Assembly: GCF_036488675.1 (NCBI RefSeq)
Contig: NZ_CP133152.1
Span: 1,550,001 to 1,614,000 of the forward strand
DNA: 64,000 bases
Source: Sinorhizobium chiapasense
GTDB lineage: Bacteria; Pseudomonadota; Alphaproteobacteria; Rhizobiales; Rhizobiaceae
Direction of reading: 5' to 3'
The translations under genes and the position numbers were made by a program. This document shows positions 8,912 through 17,661 of the stretch, piece by piece (within the stretch, counting starts at the first letter, position 1; the number at the start of each line of letters is the position of its first letter). Under the pieces are notes generated by a model. The model ran no database searches. It saw only the letters and a program-made list of their open reading frames with translations, and was not told where the DNA came from.

Positions 8912-10077
8912 AGCGGCGCACCTCCTTTTGGCCGGAAGAACGCGACGCCGACAAAGGTCTGGTTCACATGCACGCCGAGATGCTGTTCCCCATAAGTGTT
9001 GAAGCCGATGACCCGATGCTGGCGGAACTGCTCGGACGCCTTGCCGTCCAGGCCCTTCCGCGCGATCTCGAGCTTGCGCAGATAGCAGTCGAAACCCAGG
9101 ATGAAATCGGGTGCCTCACCGTCCTTGTCCCTGACGGCGAGCCCCGTCTCGAGCGTGCGGATGACTTCCTTGCCGCGACCGAGCCTCAACAGCAGACCGT
9201 CGTCGATTGCCGACAGAAAGGTGAGGCCATGTTCGCCGTGAATCTGCTGGATCGCCCGCACGTGATAGAGATTGCGGTTGCGCACCAGTACCGGGTTCTC
9301 GGCGAAAACCATTGGCGACAACTCGCTGACCGGCACCTTGACGAGCCGGGCATACTCGTCGGCCGCCGGTGTGCCATTGATTTCCAGAACCAGCCGTTCC
9401 TCCGGGACAGCGCGGGTAACCACCATGCGTGTTTCCGTGGGCTGGAAATGGTCGAAGCCGAGGCCGCTAAAGTCCAGATCGGTTTCCAGGAGCAGAAGAA
9501 GCGCCGCGTTGCTGTGGAACTCGCCGTTGCGTAAAACCTGCGTGCGCTCGAACCGCAGCCCGTCGCCGGCCGACCCGCCGAACACGGGAATGTCCTTCAG
9601 GCCTGCCTCCAGGGCTGCCATCAGGATATCCTCCTGTTTGGACAGTCCATCGGCAAAAATCAGGGCAAGCCGCTTTCGGCCCGGCGTCGCACGGAATTGC
9701 GAGGCGAGCCGCTCCGTCTGCGACACGACATCGGCGATCGAAACCGGCGAGATGGGTTCGAACAGGATCGAGGCCACCCGGAAGTGATGCCGCTGGAAGG
9801 CGATTGCCAGCAAGGCGTCGTCTTCATACCCCCGCGACGTGATCTGGCCGGCCGTCGTGCAGCCGAAGACCACCGTGTTTGGTAGCGACACTCGCAAAGC
9901 CTTGGCGACGTCGTCGGGTTGAAGCCTGTTCGGCACGAACAGGAGGACAAAGCTTGGCCTTGCGGTGGCGAGCTGGCGTCTGATCTCGGCAAGCGCAATG
10001 GCCGCGTCGTCGGCACGCGATGCAGCAAGCCGCACCGCCTCCGCCGGTTTGCGGTCAAGATCGTCGACAGCCGTCAT
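8908..10077 (-). CDS. FIST N/C-domain sensory protein (NosP-like)
   Basis: A 389-residue cytoplasmic protein. A FIST_N domain covers about 25-215 (PSFVLLFVPNRLQPDD, NTVVFGCTTAGQI, PVFGGSAGDG) and a FIST_C domain about 225-365 (EYARLVKVPVSELSPMVF, FDCYLRKLEI). FIST proteins are ligand sensors; in Pseudomonas the relative NosP binds haem and NO and controls the adjacent kinase NahK. The downstream gene here is such a kinase, overlapping by 4 nt. Whether this copy binds haem cannot be read from sequence. Family-A repeats fill the 250 bp upstream, between it and the response-regulator gene. Confidence 0.88.
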   Translation of the reverse strand: MTAVDDLDRKPAEAVRLAASRADDAAIALAEIRRQLATARPSFVLLFVPNRLQPDDVAKALRVSLPNTVVFGCTTAGQITSRGYEDDALLAIAFQRHHFRVASILFEPISPVSIADVVSQTERLASQFRATPGRKRLALIFADGLSKQEDILMAALEAGLKDIPVFGGSAGDGLRFERTQVLRNGEFHSNAALLLLLETDLDFSGLGFDHFQPTETRMVVTRAVPEERLVLEINGTPAADEYARLVKVPVSELSPMVFAENPVLVRNRNLYHVRAIQQIHGEHGLTFLSAIDDGLLLRLGRGKEVIRTLETGLAVRDKDGEAPDFILGFDCYLRKLEIARKGLDGKASEQFRQHRVIGFNTYGEQHLGVHVNQTFVGVAFFRPKGGAPL

Positions 10078-10095
10078 GCGCCGTCATCCTCCCTT

Positions 10096-10305
10096 CTAGA
10101 GCGCCGTGCGTTCAAATGAACGCACAAAGGACGCTCTAGCACCTTGATTCTAGAGCATCTTATCCGTTTTCGGCGACTCCACTCGAATACGGGATGCTCT
10201 AGAGCGCCGTGCGTTCGAATGAACGCACAAAGGACGCTCTAGCACCTTGATTCTAGAGCATCTTATCCGTTTTCAGTGATTCCACTTGGAAGCGGGATGC
10301 TCTAG
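10096..10305. repeat. Two tandem copies of palindromic repeat family A
   Basis: Two copies of the roughly 104-bp family-A element (10096-10202 and 10201-10305) stand head to tail between the FIST gene and the response regulator, sharing the AGAG junction. The second copy is closer to the one at 1-102 in its distal arm (CAGTGATTCCACTTG). Each contains a perfect GTGCGTTC/GAACGCAC-type hairpin, so the transcript would be strongly folded here. This probably separates the two transcription units. Confidence 0.85.
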
Positions 10306-10330
10306 TCTCGATTGCCTGGGCCGGCACGCC

Positions 10331-11020
10331 TCACTGCAGGCTGTGGCGGATCGAGACTTCGCGCACCAGCATCGCAGCCTGCGTGCGGTTATGGACGCCC
10401 AGCCGGCGCAGAAGCGCCGTGATATGGGCCTTGACGGTCGCCTCGGCCAGCTGCATCTCGTAAGCGATCAGCTTGTTGGGCATCCCTTCGCAGATCAGCC
10501 CCAGAATGCGGGTCTGCTGCTGCGACAAATGGGCGATCTTGCGCGAAATCGTTTCGACCGACAGATCCGTGGCTGTCGTGCGGGCCGGGATCGTGTAGCC
10601 GGGCGGCACATAGGTCTTGCCGTTCCAGATGTCCTGCATGGCCTCCTGGAAATTCTGCCGGTCCATATCCTTGGGAATGAAGCCTGCAGCACCGGCCGCA
10701 ATAACCGACTGGACGACGTCCTTCGACGTAATCGCCGAGATGACGATCACTGGGATATCGGGCATCTTTTCCTTGATCTTCAGAAAACCGCTCAGACCCG
10801 ACGCATCCGGCAGATTGAGATCAAGCATGATCAAATCTGGCGAGAACCGCATCCGCAGCTGCTGCATCGCTTCACTCAACGAAGTTGCAGTTCGAATTCG
10901 ACGCGTCTTGAAGGTGCTTTCCATCGTCGCGGCCAAGGCGTCACAATAAAGCGGATGATCATCGATCACCAAGGCCGATTTTATTGAAAGCGAGTGGACG
11001 GGCAATGCGGTCCGCGACAT
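10331..11020 (-). CDS. LuxR-family two-component response regulator (AgmR/ErbR-like)
   Basis: A 229-residue regulator with an N-terminal receiver domain (acidic pair about Asp20-Asp21, phospho-acceptor Asp67 in MLDLNLPD) and a C-terminal LuxR helix-turn-helix (LSQQQTRILGLICEGMPNK, then ATVKAHITALLRRLGV). ATG at 11020 is chosen over the upstream one because AGGAG lies 4-8 nt before it. It sits next to the FIST/kinase pair and between xoxF and the aldehyde oxidase operon, so it probably activates one or both, as AgmR/ErbR-type regulators do for PQQ alcohol oxidation (inference by analogy). Confidence 0.9.
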   Translation of the reverse strand: MSRTALPVHSLSIKSALVIDDHPLYCDALAATMESTFKTRRIRTATSLSEAMQQLRMRFSPDLIMLDLNLPDASGLSGFLKIKEKMPDIPVIVISAITSKDVVQSVIAAGAAGFIPKDMDRQNFQEAMQDIWNGKTYVPPGYTIPARTTATDLSVETISRKIAHLSQQQTRILGLICEGMPNKLIAYEMQLAEATVKAHITALLRRLGVHNRTQAAMLVREVSIRHSLQ

Positions 11021-11234
11021 AGCACTCCTCCCAAAATACTTCCTGTCCTCTGAAGCAGGTGTCAACCAACTCCAAAATTACACTGGAAATATCTGTTCTC
11101 CCATGGCGGCCATGCTCTCCTCCAGCACGACAGCGAGGAATTTGTCGCACAGTTTTCAAGGCCCGGCAATTGCCGAGTGCAGGTCCGCTTCTAGGCCGAA
11201 AGTCGATGTTGACCGGCGGAAACCTGCGCGTCGA

Positions 11235-13487
11235 TCAAGCGCGTCCGACAGCGTTTCGTATTCGGTCTCTGGTAAGTGGCAAATCATAGAGGCGCTTGCC
11301 GGTGGCATTTCTGATCGCGTTGGCGACAGCCGCCGCGGCAGGTCCCTGGGCCGCCTCGCCGGTACCGAGGAAGGGTTCGCCGGGGCGCTCGACGATATGC
11401 ACGTCGACACTGTCCGGGACGCTCGCAAAACGAAGGATCGGATAGCTCGACCAATCGGTGCTGGTGATCCTCGTCCTGTCGAATGCCACGGCCTCGTATA
11501 GCGTCCAGCTGATCGACTGCAGGATGCCGCCCTCCGTCTGGTTGCGGATGCCGTCCGGGTTGACGATCTCGCCGCTGTCGATGGCGGACACGACCCGTAC
11601 CACACGCACCCGGCCGGTTTCCGGCTCGACTTCCGCTTCCATCGCGACCGCGAGATAGGCGGCGAGATTCTTGTAGCGGGCAAAGGCGAAGCCGCGTCCG
11701 CGATTCCTCGCCATTTGCGCCTTGTTCCAGCCGAAGCGCTCCGCAGCCAGTTCGATGACGGCACGCGCCCGCGGATCCTCCATGTGGCTGAGCCGGAATT
11801 CGACCGGATCGGCTTCGGCCATGAGTGCCAGCTCGTCGATCGTGCTTTCGATCGCAAACACATTGGCATAGCCGCCCAGCGCCCGGAGCGCCGAGACGCG
11901 CAGCGGCATGTCGGGCAGGAAGTGCCAGAGCACGCGCTTGTTCGGAATGGTGTAGAGCGGATTGGCGTTTCGGTCGCCGTTGCCGGACGGGCTGATGTTG
12001 AGCTTGGCCGGCTTCGGCTGGAAGGCTTGAGCCTTGTGGCGCGCTGCGAGGAGCGCACCGGCCCCGCCGGGGCGCGTGGAGTGTGTGTTGCTCCAGAGAT
12101 CATAGGCCCAGCTCGCGATCCTGCCTTGATCGTCGAGCGTTGCGCTGACTTTCATCAGCATCGCAGGGCCGTAAGGCTCCCAGCTGTGCTCCTGCTCGCG
12201 CATCCACTGAACGCGTACCGGCTTGCCGGGAATTTTGCTGGCGATGAGCGCGGCATCGCCAGCCGCGTCGTCGGCACCATTGTGTCCGTAACAGCCCGAC
12301 CCTTCCATGTGGATGACATGGACCCTTTCTTCGGGCATCGCCAGCATTTCGGCGATAGCCTCGCGGTCGGGAAAGACCCCTTGTGTGTGCGACCAGACGT
12401 CCAATGTCCCATCCGCCTTCATTTGCGCGACGGCGCAGGACGGGCCGATCGAGCCGTGGATCTGGTAGGGCCGCGTGTAGGTCGCCTCGAACACCTTGCC
12501 GTTGGACGAGAGCGTGCCGGCTTCAGCAACAGTTCCCACCTCGCGCTCGAGCCCCTGCAGCGCCGACGGCAGGTCGGTCTGGTCGGGCAGCGTCTCCTTC
12601 TCCTGCCACCGCGCGGCCGCGGCCAGCGTCCGCATGGCGTCCACCGCCTGGAATTCTTTCTCGGCGACGACGGCGAGGAAGTTGCCGTCGCGCACGACGG
12701 ATACGATGCCCGGCATCGCCTCGGCCACACCTTGATCGAGCTCCGCAAGCTCGGCCGCCGGGCTCGGGGGGCGCACGACGCGCGCATGCAGCATGCCATC
12801 CAGGCGCAGATCATGCACATAGGCGGGCTGGCCCGTGACCTTCGCCGGGATATCGATGCGCGGGAGCGGCTTGCCCATCACGCGGAAGGTCCCGGGCTGC
12901 TTCAAGGCCGACTGCGGCTGCGCCTCCACGTGCAGCATCTGGCCGGAAACGAGCTCGCCATAGGTCGCGCTTCTCCCATCCTTTGCCAGCACGGATTTGT
13001 TTTCGGCCCTGAGTTCGGCCGCCGCGATCCCGAAGCGCTTGGCGGCTTCCGCGATAAGGAGCGCGCGCACCTGTGCCGCGGCGTTCCTGATGGCCGTGCC
13101 GCTGTTTTGCATCGACTGGCTGCCGGCCGTGAATCCTTCGTTGGGCGTGCGCCCGGTGTCCGCCGTGACAAACTCGATCTCCCCCGGATCCACCTCCAGC
13201 TCCTCGGCGGCAACCTGCAGAAGGGCGGTGCGGATGCCTTGGCCGAGCTCTGCCTTGCCGGTGAAGACGGTAACCGAATTGTCAGGGTCGATGCGGATCC
13301 AGGAATCGAGGAAGCGATCATCGTCAAGGCTGCCCGGCAGGGACGCGGGTGGCCCCGGAGGCGATGCCGGCGAGGTCGGAGGCGCTGGCTCCTGGGCAAA
13401 TGCGCGGCCGAGCGAAAAACTGACTACGAGCCCGCCGGTACCGACGATCACGCTGCGGCGGGTGATTTCGTCCCGGAGAACGCCCAT
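11235..13487 (-). CDS. Periplasmic aldehyde oxidase, molybdopterin-binding large subunit
   Basis: A 750-residue xanthine-dehydrogenase-family subunit of the isoquinoline oxidoreductase (IorB)/membrane aldehyde dehydrogenase type. The N-terminus has a twin-arginine signal (ITRRSVIVGTGGLVVSFSLG), so the enzyme is exported folded. Cofactor-binding stretches include TVFTGKAELGQGIRTALLQ, the GSGCYGHNGADDAAGDAAL region and the C-terminal GTGEAAQGP with the likely catalytic Glu. It is third in an operon with a 2Fe-2S subunit and a triheme cytochrome subunit (start and stop adjoin). This three-part enzyme oxidises aldehydes and delivers electrons to cytochrome c or quinone. It may remove aldehydes made by XoxF from C2 or longer alcohols. 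Confidence 0.9.
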   Translation of the reverse strand: MGVLRDEITRRSVIVGTGGLVVSFSLGRAFAQEPAPPTSPASPPGPPASLPGSLDDDRFLDSWIRIDPDNSVTVFTGKAELGQGIRTALLQVAAEELEVDPGEIEFVTADTGRTPNEGFTAGSQSMQNSGTAIRNAAAQVRALLIAEAAKRFGIAAAELRAENKSVLAKDGRSATYGELVSGQMLHVEAQPQSALKQPGTFRVMGKPLPRIDIPAKVTGQPAYVHDLRLDGMLHARVVRPPSPAAELAELDQGVAEAMPGIVSVVRDGNFLAVVAEKEFQAVDAMRTLAAAARWQEKETLPDQTDLPSALQGLEREVGTVAEAGTLSSNGKVFEATYTRPYQIHGSIGPSCAVAQMKADGTLDVWSHTQGVFPDREAIAEMLAMPEERVHVIHMEGSGCYGHNGADDAAGDAALIASKIPGKPVRVQWMREQEHSWEPYGPAMLMKVSATLDDQGRIASWAYDLWSNTHSTRPGGAGALLAARHKAQAFQPKPAKLNISPSGNGDRNANPLYTIPNKRVLWHFLPDMPLRVSALRALGGYANVFAIESTIDELALMAEADPVEFRLSHMEDPRARAVIELAAERFGWNKAQMARNRGRGFAFARYKNLAAYLAVAMEAEVEPETGRVRVVRVVSAIDSGEIVNPDGIRNQTEGGILQSISWTLYEAVAFDRTRITSTDWSSYPILRFASVPDSVDVHIVERPGEPFLGTGEAAQGPAAAAVANAIRNATGKRLYDLPLTRDRIRNAVGRA

Positions 13488-13990
13488 CAGCCTGCCCTCC
13501 CTTTATCAGGTTCAGGCAAGGAGGCGGCCTGCATCAATTCGCCTGCCCGCCTGATCGCTGCCAGGATCCGCATATGCGTGCCGCAACGACAGAGATTGGT
13601 CGCCAGCGCCTCGCGGATCTCCGCGTCGCTGGGGCGCGCGTTCCGGCGCAACAGCGCGTGCGCGCTCATCATCATGCCTGGAATGCAGTAACCGCATTGA
13701 GCCGCCTGCACCTCGATGAAGGCTTGCTGCAACGGCCCCGGCTCGTCGATCGTGCCCAAGCCTTCGACAGTGGTGATTTCGCGCCCCTTGAGCAACATGA
13801 CCGGCACCATGCACGAAAGCACCGCTTCACCATCCACCACGACGGTGCAGGAACCGCACTGGCCTAATCCGCAGCCGTATTTGGCGCCGTTCAAGGCAAG
13901 TTCATCGCGAAGGACGTAGAGCAGCGGCGTCGCCGGATCGACGTCGACCTCATGCGGGCGGCCGTTGACTGTCAACAATATCGCCATCAT
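13487..13990 (-). CDS. Periplasmic aldehyde oxidase, 2Fe-2S small subunit
   Basis: A 167-residue ferredoxin-like subunit (IorA/CoxS type). The first cluster motif is the plant-ferredoxin CGLGQCGSC...C, and the second is CGYC...CRC (QCGYCIPGMMM; LCRCGTHMRI), each holding one 2Fe-2S. It has no signal peptide and is presumably carried out by the Tat signal of the large subunit. Its stop overlaps the start of the large subunit and its start overlaps the end of the cytochrome gene, so all three are translationally coupled. Confidence 0.93.
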   Translation of the reverse strand: MMAILLTVNGRPHEVDVDPATPLLYVLRDELALNGAKYGCGLGQCGSCTVVVDGEAVLSCMVPVMLLKGREITTVEGLGTIDEPGPLQQAFIEVQAAQCGYCIPGMMMSAHALLRRNARPSDAEIREALATNLCRCGTHMRILAAIRRAGELMQAASLPEPDKGRAG

Positions 13991-15375
13991 CCCTCCTCGG
14001 CGCGGACATTGTGCGGCGCCCTCTCAATGCCGTCCGACGGCCGGACGGTCACCTTGCGCGCGCCGGAACGGGTATTGGCGACCAGGTCTGCGAGGCCGGC
14101 CCAAGGCTGCTCCTCGGAGAACCGCTCGCGCATGTAGGCCAGAACGTCGGCCACCTGCTGGTCGCTGAGCAGATGACGGAAGGCCGGCATCACCGCACTC
14201 GCCTCGCCGTCGGCCGGCGGAAGGCCGAACAGCACGACGTTGACGATGTTCTGCGGATTCGGGGCGTTGACGGCGGTGCTCAGTTCGAAGTTCAGGCCTC
14301 CGAAGGGCTGACGTCGCTGGCCCTCGTGGCAGCTTGCACAGGCGGCCGCATAGATCGCCTCGCCGGGACTGCCTCTGGAAGCACTCACAGGAGAACTCTG
14401 GCTGTCTGCAGCCTGTTCCAGGTAGTCCCCCTCGAACTGCTCGCGCAGTTGCACCGCTCTTTGCCCGCGTTCGGGCGTGGGGTCGCCCATGATCGACGTG
14501 ACATAGGTGGCGATCGCCATGATGTCGCTATCCGGTAGGCCTGAGAGATTGCCCGTGACCTCGGCCATGGGGCCGCGCGAAACGCCGTGGAATTCATGCC
14601 AGCCGTTGCGAAGGTAAAAGGCGAGGCTCTGCTCGTCCCATGGGACCGGCGCCTTGGAATCCTTGTTGATCGCGTAGGCCTGCCAGCCCTCCGCCTCGCC
14701 GCCGCCAAAGTACAGGTCGCGATCTTCGGCTCCGAAGGCGTTTCGGGGAGTGTGGCAGGCGCCGCAGTGTCCGAGACCCTCGGCAAGATAGCGCCCGCGC
14801 GTCCATGCCTCGCTCTGGCTGGTATCCGGTTCGAGCTCACCCCTGTCGAAGAAGGCGAGTTTCCAGGCGGCGAGCAGCGGCCGATACGAAAGAGGAAACT
14901 GGAGGTCGTTCGGAGGCGCTTCGGCCTTGACCGCGGGACGCGTCATCAGGAAGGCATAGAGGGCGCGATTGTCCTCCGCCGAGACACGGGTGAAATGGTC
15001 GTAGGGGAATGCCGGATAGAGGTGGCTACCCGTCCGATCGACGCCTTCGCTCATGGCCCGCTGGAAGGCCTCTTCGCTCCAGCCGCCAATGCCGGTCTCA
15101 GGATCGGGGGTGATGTTGGTGGAATATATCGTCCCGAAGGGCGTCGGCACGGCAAGACCCCCGGCGAATGCCGGCTTTCCGGGAACAGTGTGGCAGGCGA
15201 TGCAGTTGCCAAGCGCCGCCAGTTGCGTTCCCTTCGCGACCAGTTCCGGAGAAAACGTCGCCTCTGCTGCCGCGGCGTCCTCCGGGATTTCGGAACGCCA
15301 CGCCAGAAAAAAGAAACCACCTGCAGCCACAACTATGGCCGCCAAGAAAACGATCGCCGCCCTCAAGGCCCACAT
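13987..15375 (-). CDS. Triheme cytochrome c subunit of the aldehyde oxidase
   Basis: A 462-residue protein with one N-terminal membrane helix (MWALRAAIVFLAAIVVAAGG) and three haem sites: CIACH (about 58), CGACH (about 205) and CASCH (about 349). This is the usual plan of cytochrome subunits of membrane alcohol/aldehyde dehydrogenases, which pass electrons to ubiquinone or a terminal oxidase. It is the first gene of the three-gene operon and has a GGAGATCTGCG site before its ATG. Confidence 0.92.
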   Translation of the reverse strand: MWALRAAIVFLAAIVVAAGGFFFLAWRSEIPEDAAAAEATFSPELVAKGTQLAALGNCIACHTVPGKPAFAGGLAVPTPFGTIYSTNITPDPETGIGGWSEEAFQRAMSEGVDRTGSHLYPAFPYDHFTRVSAEDNRALYAFLMTRPAVKAEAPPNDLQFPLSYRPLLAAWKLAFFDRGELEPDTSQSEAWTRGRYLAEGLGHCGACHTPRNAFGAEDRDLYFGGGEAEGWQAYAINKDSKAPVPWDEQSLAFYLRNGWHEFHGVSRGPMAEVTGNLSGLPDSDIMAIATYVTSIMGDPTPERGQRAVQLREQFEGDYLEQAADSQSSPVSASRGSPGEAIYAAACASCHEGQRRQPFGGLNFELSTAVNAPNPQNIVNVVLFGLPPADGEASAVMPAFRHLLSDQQVADVLAYMRERFSEEQPWAGLADLVANTRSGARKVTVRPSDGIERAPHNVRAEEG

Positions 15376-15650
15376 CGCAGATCTCCGCCAATGTTGGGAA
15401 ACGCCGCACTGGCCGTTGGGTTCCCCGATGGTGGAATGACGTCCGCGTGAACCAATGAACGCCCGTGCACGTTCTTACGCCGACGTGATGATTGCGATGA
15501 TTGTGGAACTCGGACCGCCTCACCCGTCCTGCGCGGCACGGTACTGTGATTGTTCTATATCCGCGACTGAGCGCGCGAAGGCTCAGCGGAGGAGCGCCCG
15601 GGACGCCCCTCCACCCCCGATCACGGTTGCTGTCCTGCTCGGAGAGCATC

Positions 15651-15887
15651 TCAAAGCCGGAGATCCCAAAGCGAGAATTTGGCTTCCAGGAGCCCGCGCT
15701 CGCCGTCGGGAAGGCCGACATCGCGGCGCATGCGATCCGACAGATGGGAGACCTGGTTCGCCGTCTGACGATCTCTCCAGGCTGACAGGATCAGCGCACG
15801 CGCGGTCTTCCAGACGCCGAATTTTCGGCGCAGGTCGTCAACCGTTGCGGCAAGGGTATCAACAACTAAAAATTGTGCTTCACGCAT
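15651..15887 (-). CDS. DUF1127 family small protein
   Basis: A 78-residue arginine-rich protein. The C-terminal 45 residues (SAWRDRQTANQVSHLSDRM, then RRDVGL) follow the DUF1127 pattern, a short domain abundant in rhizobia and linked to RNA turnover and phosphate or stress adaptation in Agrobacterium. ATG at 15887 is proposed because the domain and a plausible leader begin there; the frame also stays open upstream to 15992. A short CTGAGC/GCTCAG hairpin at 15568-15587 lies downstream and could end the transcript. Confidence 0.65.
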   Translation of the reverse strand: MREAQFLVVDTLAATVDDLRRKFGVWKTARALILSAWRDRQTANQVSHLSDRMRRDVGLPDGERGLLEAKFSLWDLRL

Positions 15888-16035
15888 GATTTTTCCGTCC
15901 CGGCGCGACCAGGCGGCCAGGTCCTCTCGAAGATCGATAGACGAGTGGAGGCGGACGCGGAAATGCGAACAAGTCGCTCCGTCAGCCATCACGTCAGGTC
16001 AAATGGAAAAGCGCCAATCGGCAGAAATCCGGGGC

Positions 16036-16140
16036 TTAGAGACCCAGGAAACAAAATCGGCACGAGCTAGATGTGCGATACACCGTAGCGCTGCCTGCCA
16101 CCCCGCCAGAGAGGCGCATATTCACGAGAACAGGATTCAT
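16036..16140 (-). CDS. Possible 34-residue peptide with a strong ribosome binding site
   Basis: A short frame, M-N-P-V-L-V-N-M-R-L, closed by TAA, has an almost ideal AGAGGAGG about 6 nt before its ATG. It lies about 150 bp upstream of the DUF1127 gene on the same strand. The peptide has two cysteines close to the end (SCRFCF). It could be a leader peptide or a chance frame; nothing in its composition proves expression. The rest of the 380-bp interval 15993-16371 holds no other recognisable gene. Confidence 0.3.
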   Translation of the reverse strand: MNPVLVNMRLSGGVAGSATVYRTSSSCRFCFLGL

Positions 16141-16371
16141 TTCACGCCTCCTCTGATTTGAATTGCGAGTGAGGCCACCTTACACGAGACCGGCCAATTT
16201 GCAAAGGCACAATTTCGGATTGCAGAAATCACGCTGGATCCGTTGCGAGAATACAACACTTTTTCAAGGGTATTCTCCGGCGCCGGTGAGCCGACCTTCC
16301 GGGTCCGGCGTCGCGCGACGCCCGCCACTCAGCGGGGTCTCATTGCCGGAGCGCCGCCCTCCGCAGCGAAA

Positions 16372-17388
16372 TCATCTGTGATCAGCGCCGTTCGCAAGAA
16401 GCGCATTGATCTCCGCCATTGTCGCTGCCGGTAACGGTCCCTTCTCCAGCGCCGCCAGGTTTTCACGCACCTGCGCCTCCGTTTTGAAACCGGGTACCGG
16501 AAAGGTGTTGGGCGAACGGGCAAGGATCCAGCCGAGCGCGCCCTGCGCCAAGGTCCTGCCGCCGCTCTGGAGGAGTTCCCGCACCCGCGCAAGGCGGTCA
16601 AGATAATCGGCACGCGGCCGTCCATCCTCAAAGAACCGCACCCAGCTATGACCGGCGGCGCGCACGTCACCTAGGGGCAACCGCGTTTGAGGGTTGAACT
16701 TGCCGGTCAGGAACCCCATCGCCAAGGGCGAGCGATTGAGGCTGGCGAGATGGTTGCCTTCACACATCGCCAGCATGTCCGGGCCATCGGTGAAGACGTT
16801 CAGTTCCTGCTGAACCGCGACGAAATGCGGGAATTTCACCATTCGCTTCGCCGCAGCGGCGTTGTCCGTGCTCCAGCCCCAGAAGCGGATGGCGCCTTTT
16901 TCCGCCAGCTGTTCGAGCGTCTCGCCGGCCGCATCCGCCTGATCATCCGAAAGCTCCCCGACATGGATCTGGTAGAGGTCGATATAGTCGGTCGCAAGAC
17001 GCTCAAGTGATGCTAAGCAGGCTTGTTCGATGTACGCCCGGCTGACATCGGTGCCGACGAGGGCGCGGGCGGCGCGATCATAGGTGTATCCGAACTTGGT
17101 CGCGATGATTGCGTCACCCCTTCGCCCGCTGAGCGCTCGGCCGATCACCTCCTCGCTGTGCCCGGTTCCATAGGCGTCGGCCGTGTCGATCAGCGACGCA
17201 CCGCTCTCGAGCCCGAGATGAATGGCACGGATCGACTGTTCGTCGTCGATCTCTCCCCAACCGTCCGGCTTTCCGTCGAGCGTGAAATGGCCTCCGATCG
17301 CCCAGCAGCCCAACCCGATAGGTGCGGCCGACAGGCCGGAGCGGCCCAATGGCCTGCGGCTGACCGCAGAGATGTCGCTGGCAAGCAT
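16372..17388 (-). CDS. Aldo/keto reductase
   Basis: A 338-residue NADPH-dependent aldo/keto reductase of the YajO/general stress (AKR11-13) type. The catalytic tetrad is visible: Asp and Tyr in DTADAYGTGHSE, Lys in ATKFGY and His in YQIHV. The nucleotide-binding end is near FPVPGFKT. Substrate unknown. It is a single transcription unit; a GTTTTTCA-GCAA-TGAAAAAC hairpin lies upstream at 17471-17490. It has no visible link with the C1 genes beyond a general role in aldehyde removal. Confidence 0.88.
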   Translation of the reverse strand: MLASDISAVSRRPLGRSGLSAAPIGLGCWAIGGHFTLDGKPDGWGEIDDEQSIRAIHLGLESGASLIDTADAYGTGHSEEVIGRALSGRRGDAIIATKFGYTYDRAARALVGTDVSRAYIEQACLASLERLATDYIDLYQIHVGELSDDQADAAGETLEQLAEKGAIRFWGWSTDNAAAAKRMVKFPHFVAVQQELNVFTDGPDMLAMCEGNHLASLNRSPLAMGFLTGKFNPQTRLPLGDVRAAGHSWVRFFEDGRPRADYLDRLARVRELLQSGGRTLAQGALGWILARSPNTFPVPGFKTEAQVRENLAALEKGPLPAATMAEINALLANGADHR

Positions 17389-17661
17389 GGCATTCCTTTC
17401 CAGTCGTGAAGCTGTGCCGGCGACTATGCCACCGGTCGCGTGACGACCAGAAGCCTCGATTCCGCATGAGGTTTTTCAGCAATGAAAAACTGCTCCCGCC
17501 TAGCCGCCAGAGGATTTGCCATTCTTGGCCATCAGGCTGATTCCGCATAGCCGCCGCCATGACGGCTTCGGGGCGCGTGACCACGGCCGGCTGCTTGCTA
17601 TGCCAAGCGGCTGCGGCGCCCCTGTGCGACGACAGCGCCGCAGCAAGGTCGCGGGTTCGAT

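Noticed and set aside
10096..10305. Tandem repeats as a CRISPR array
   Set aside because: Only two copies, about 104 bp each, no spacers and internally palindromic: an intergenic repeat element.
16199..16212. TTGCAAAGGCACAA as a further CRP/FNR box
   Set aside because: No respiratory gene follows and the pattern occurs by chance at low frequency.
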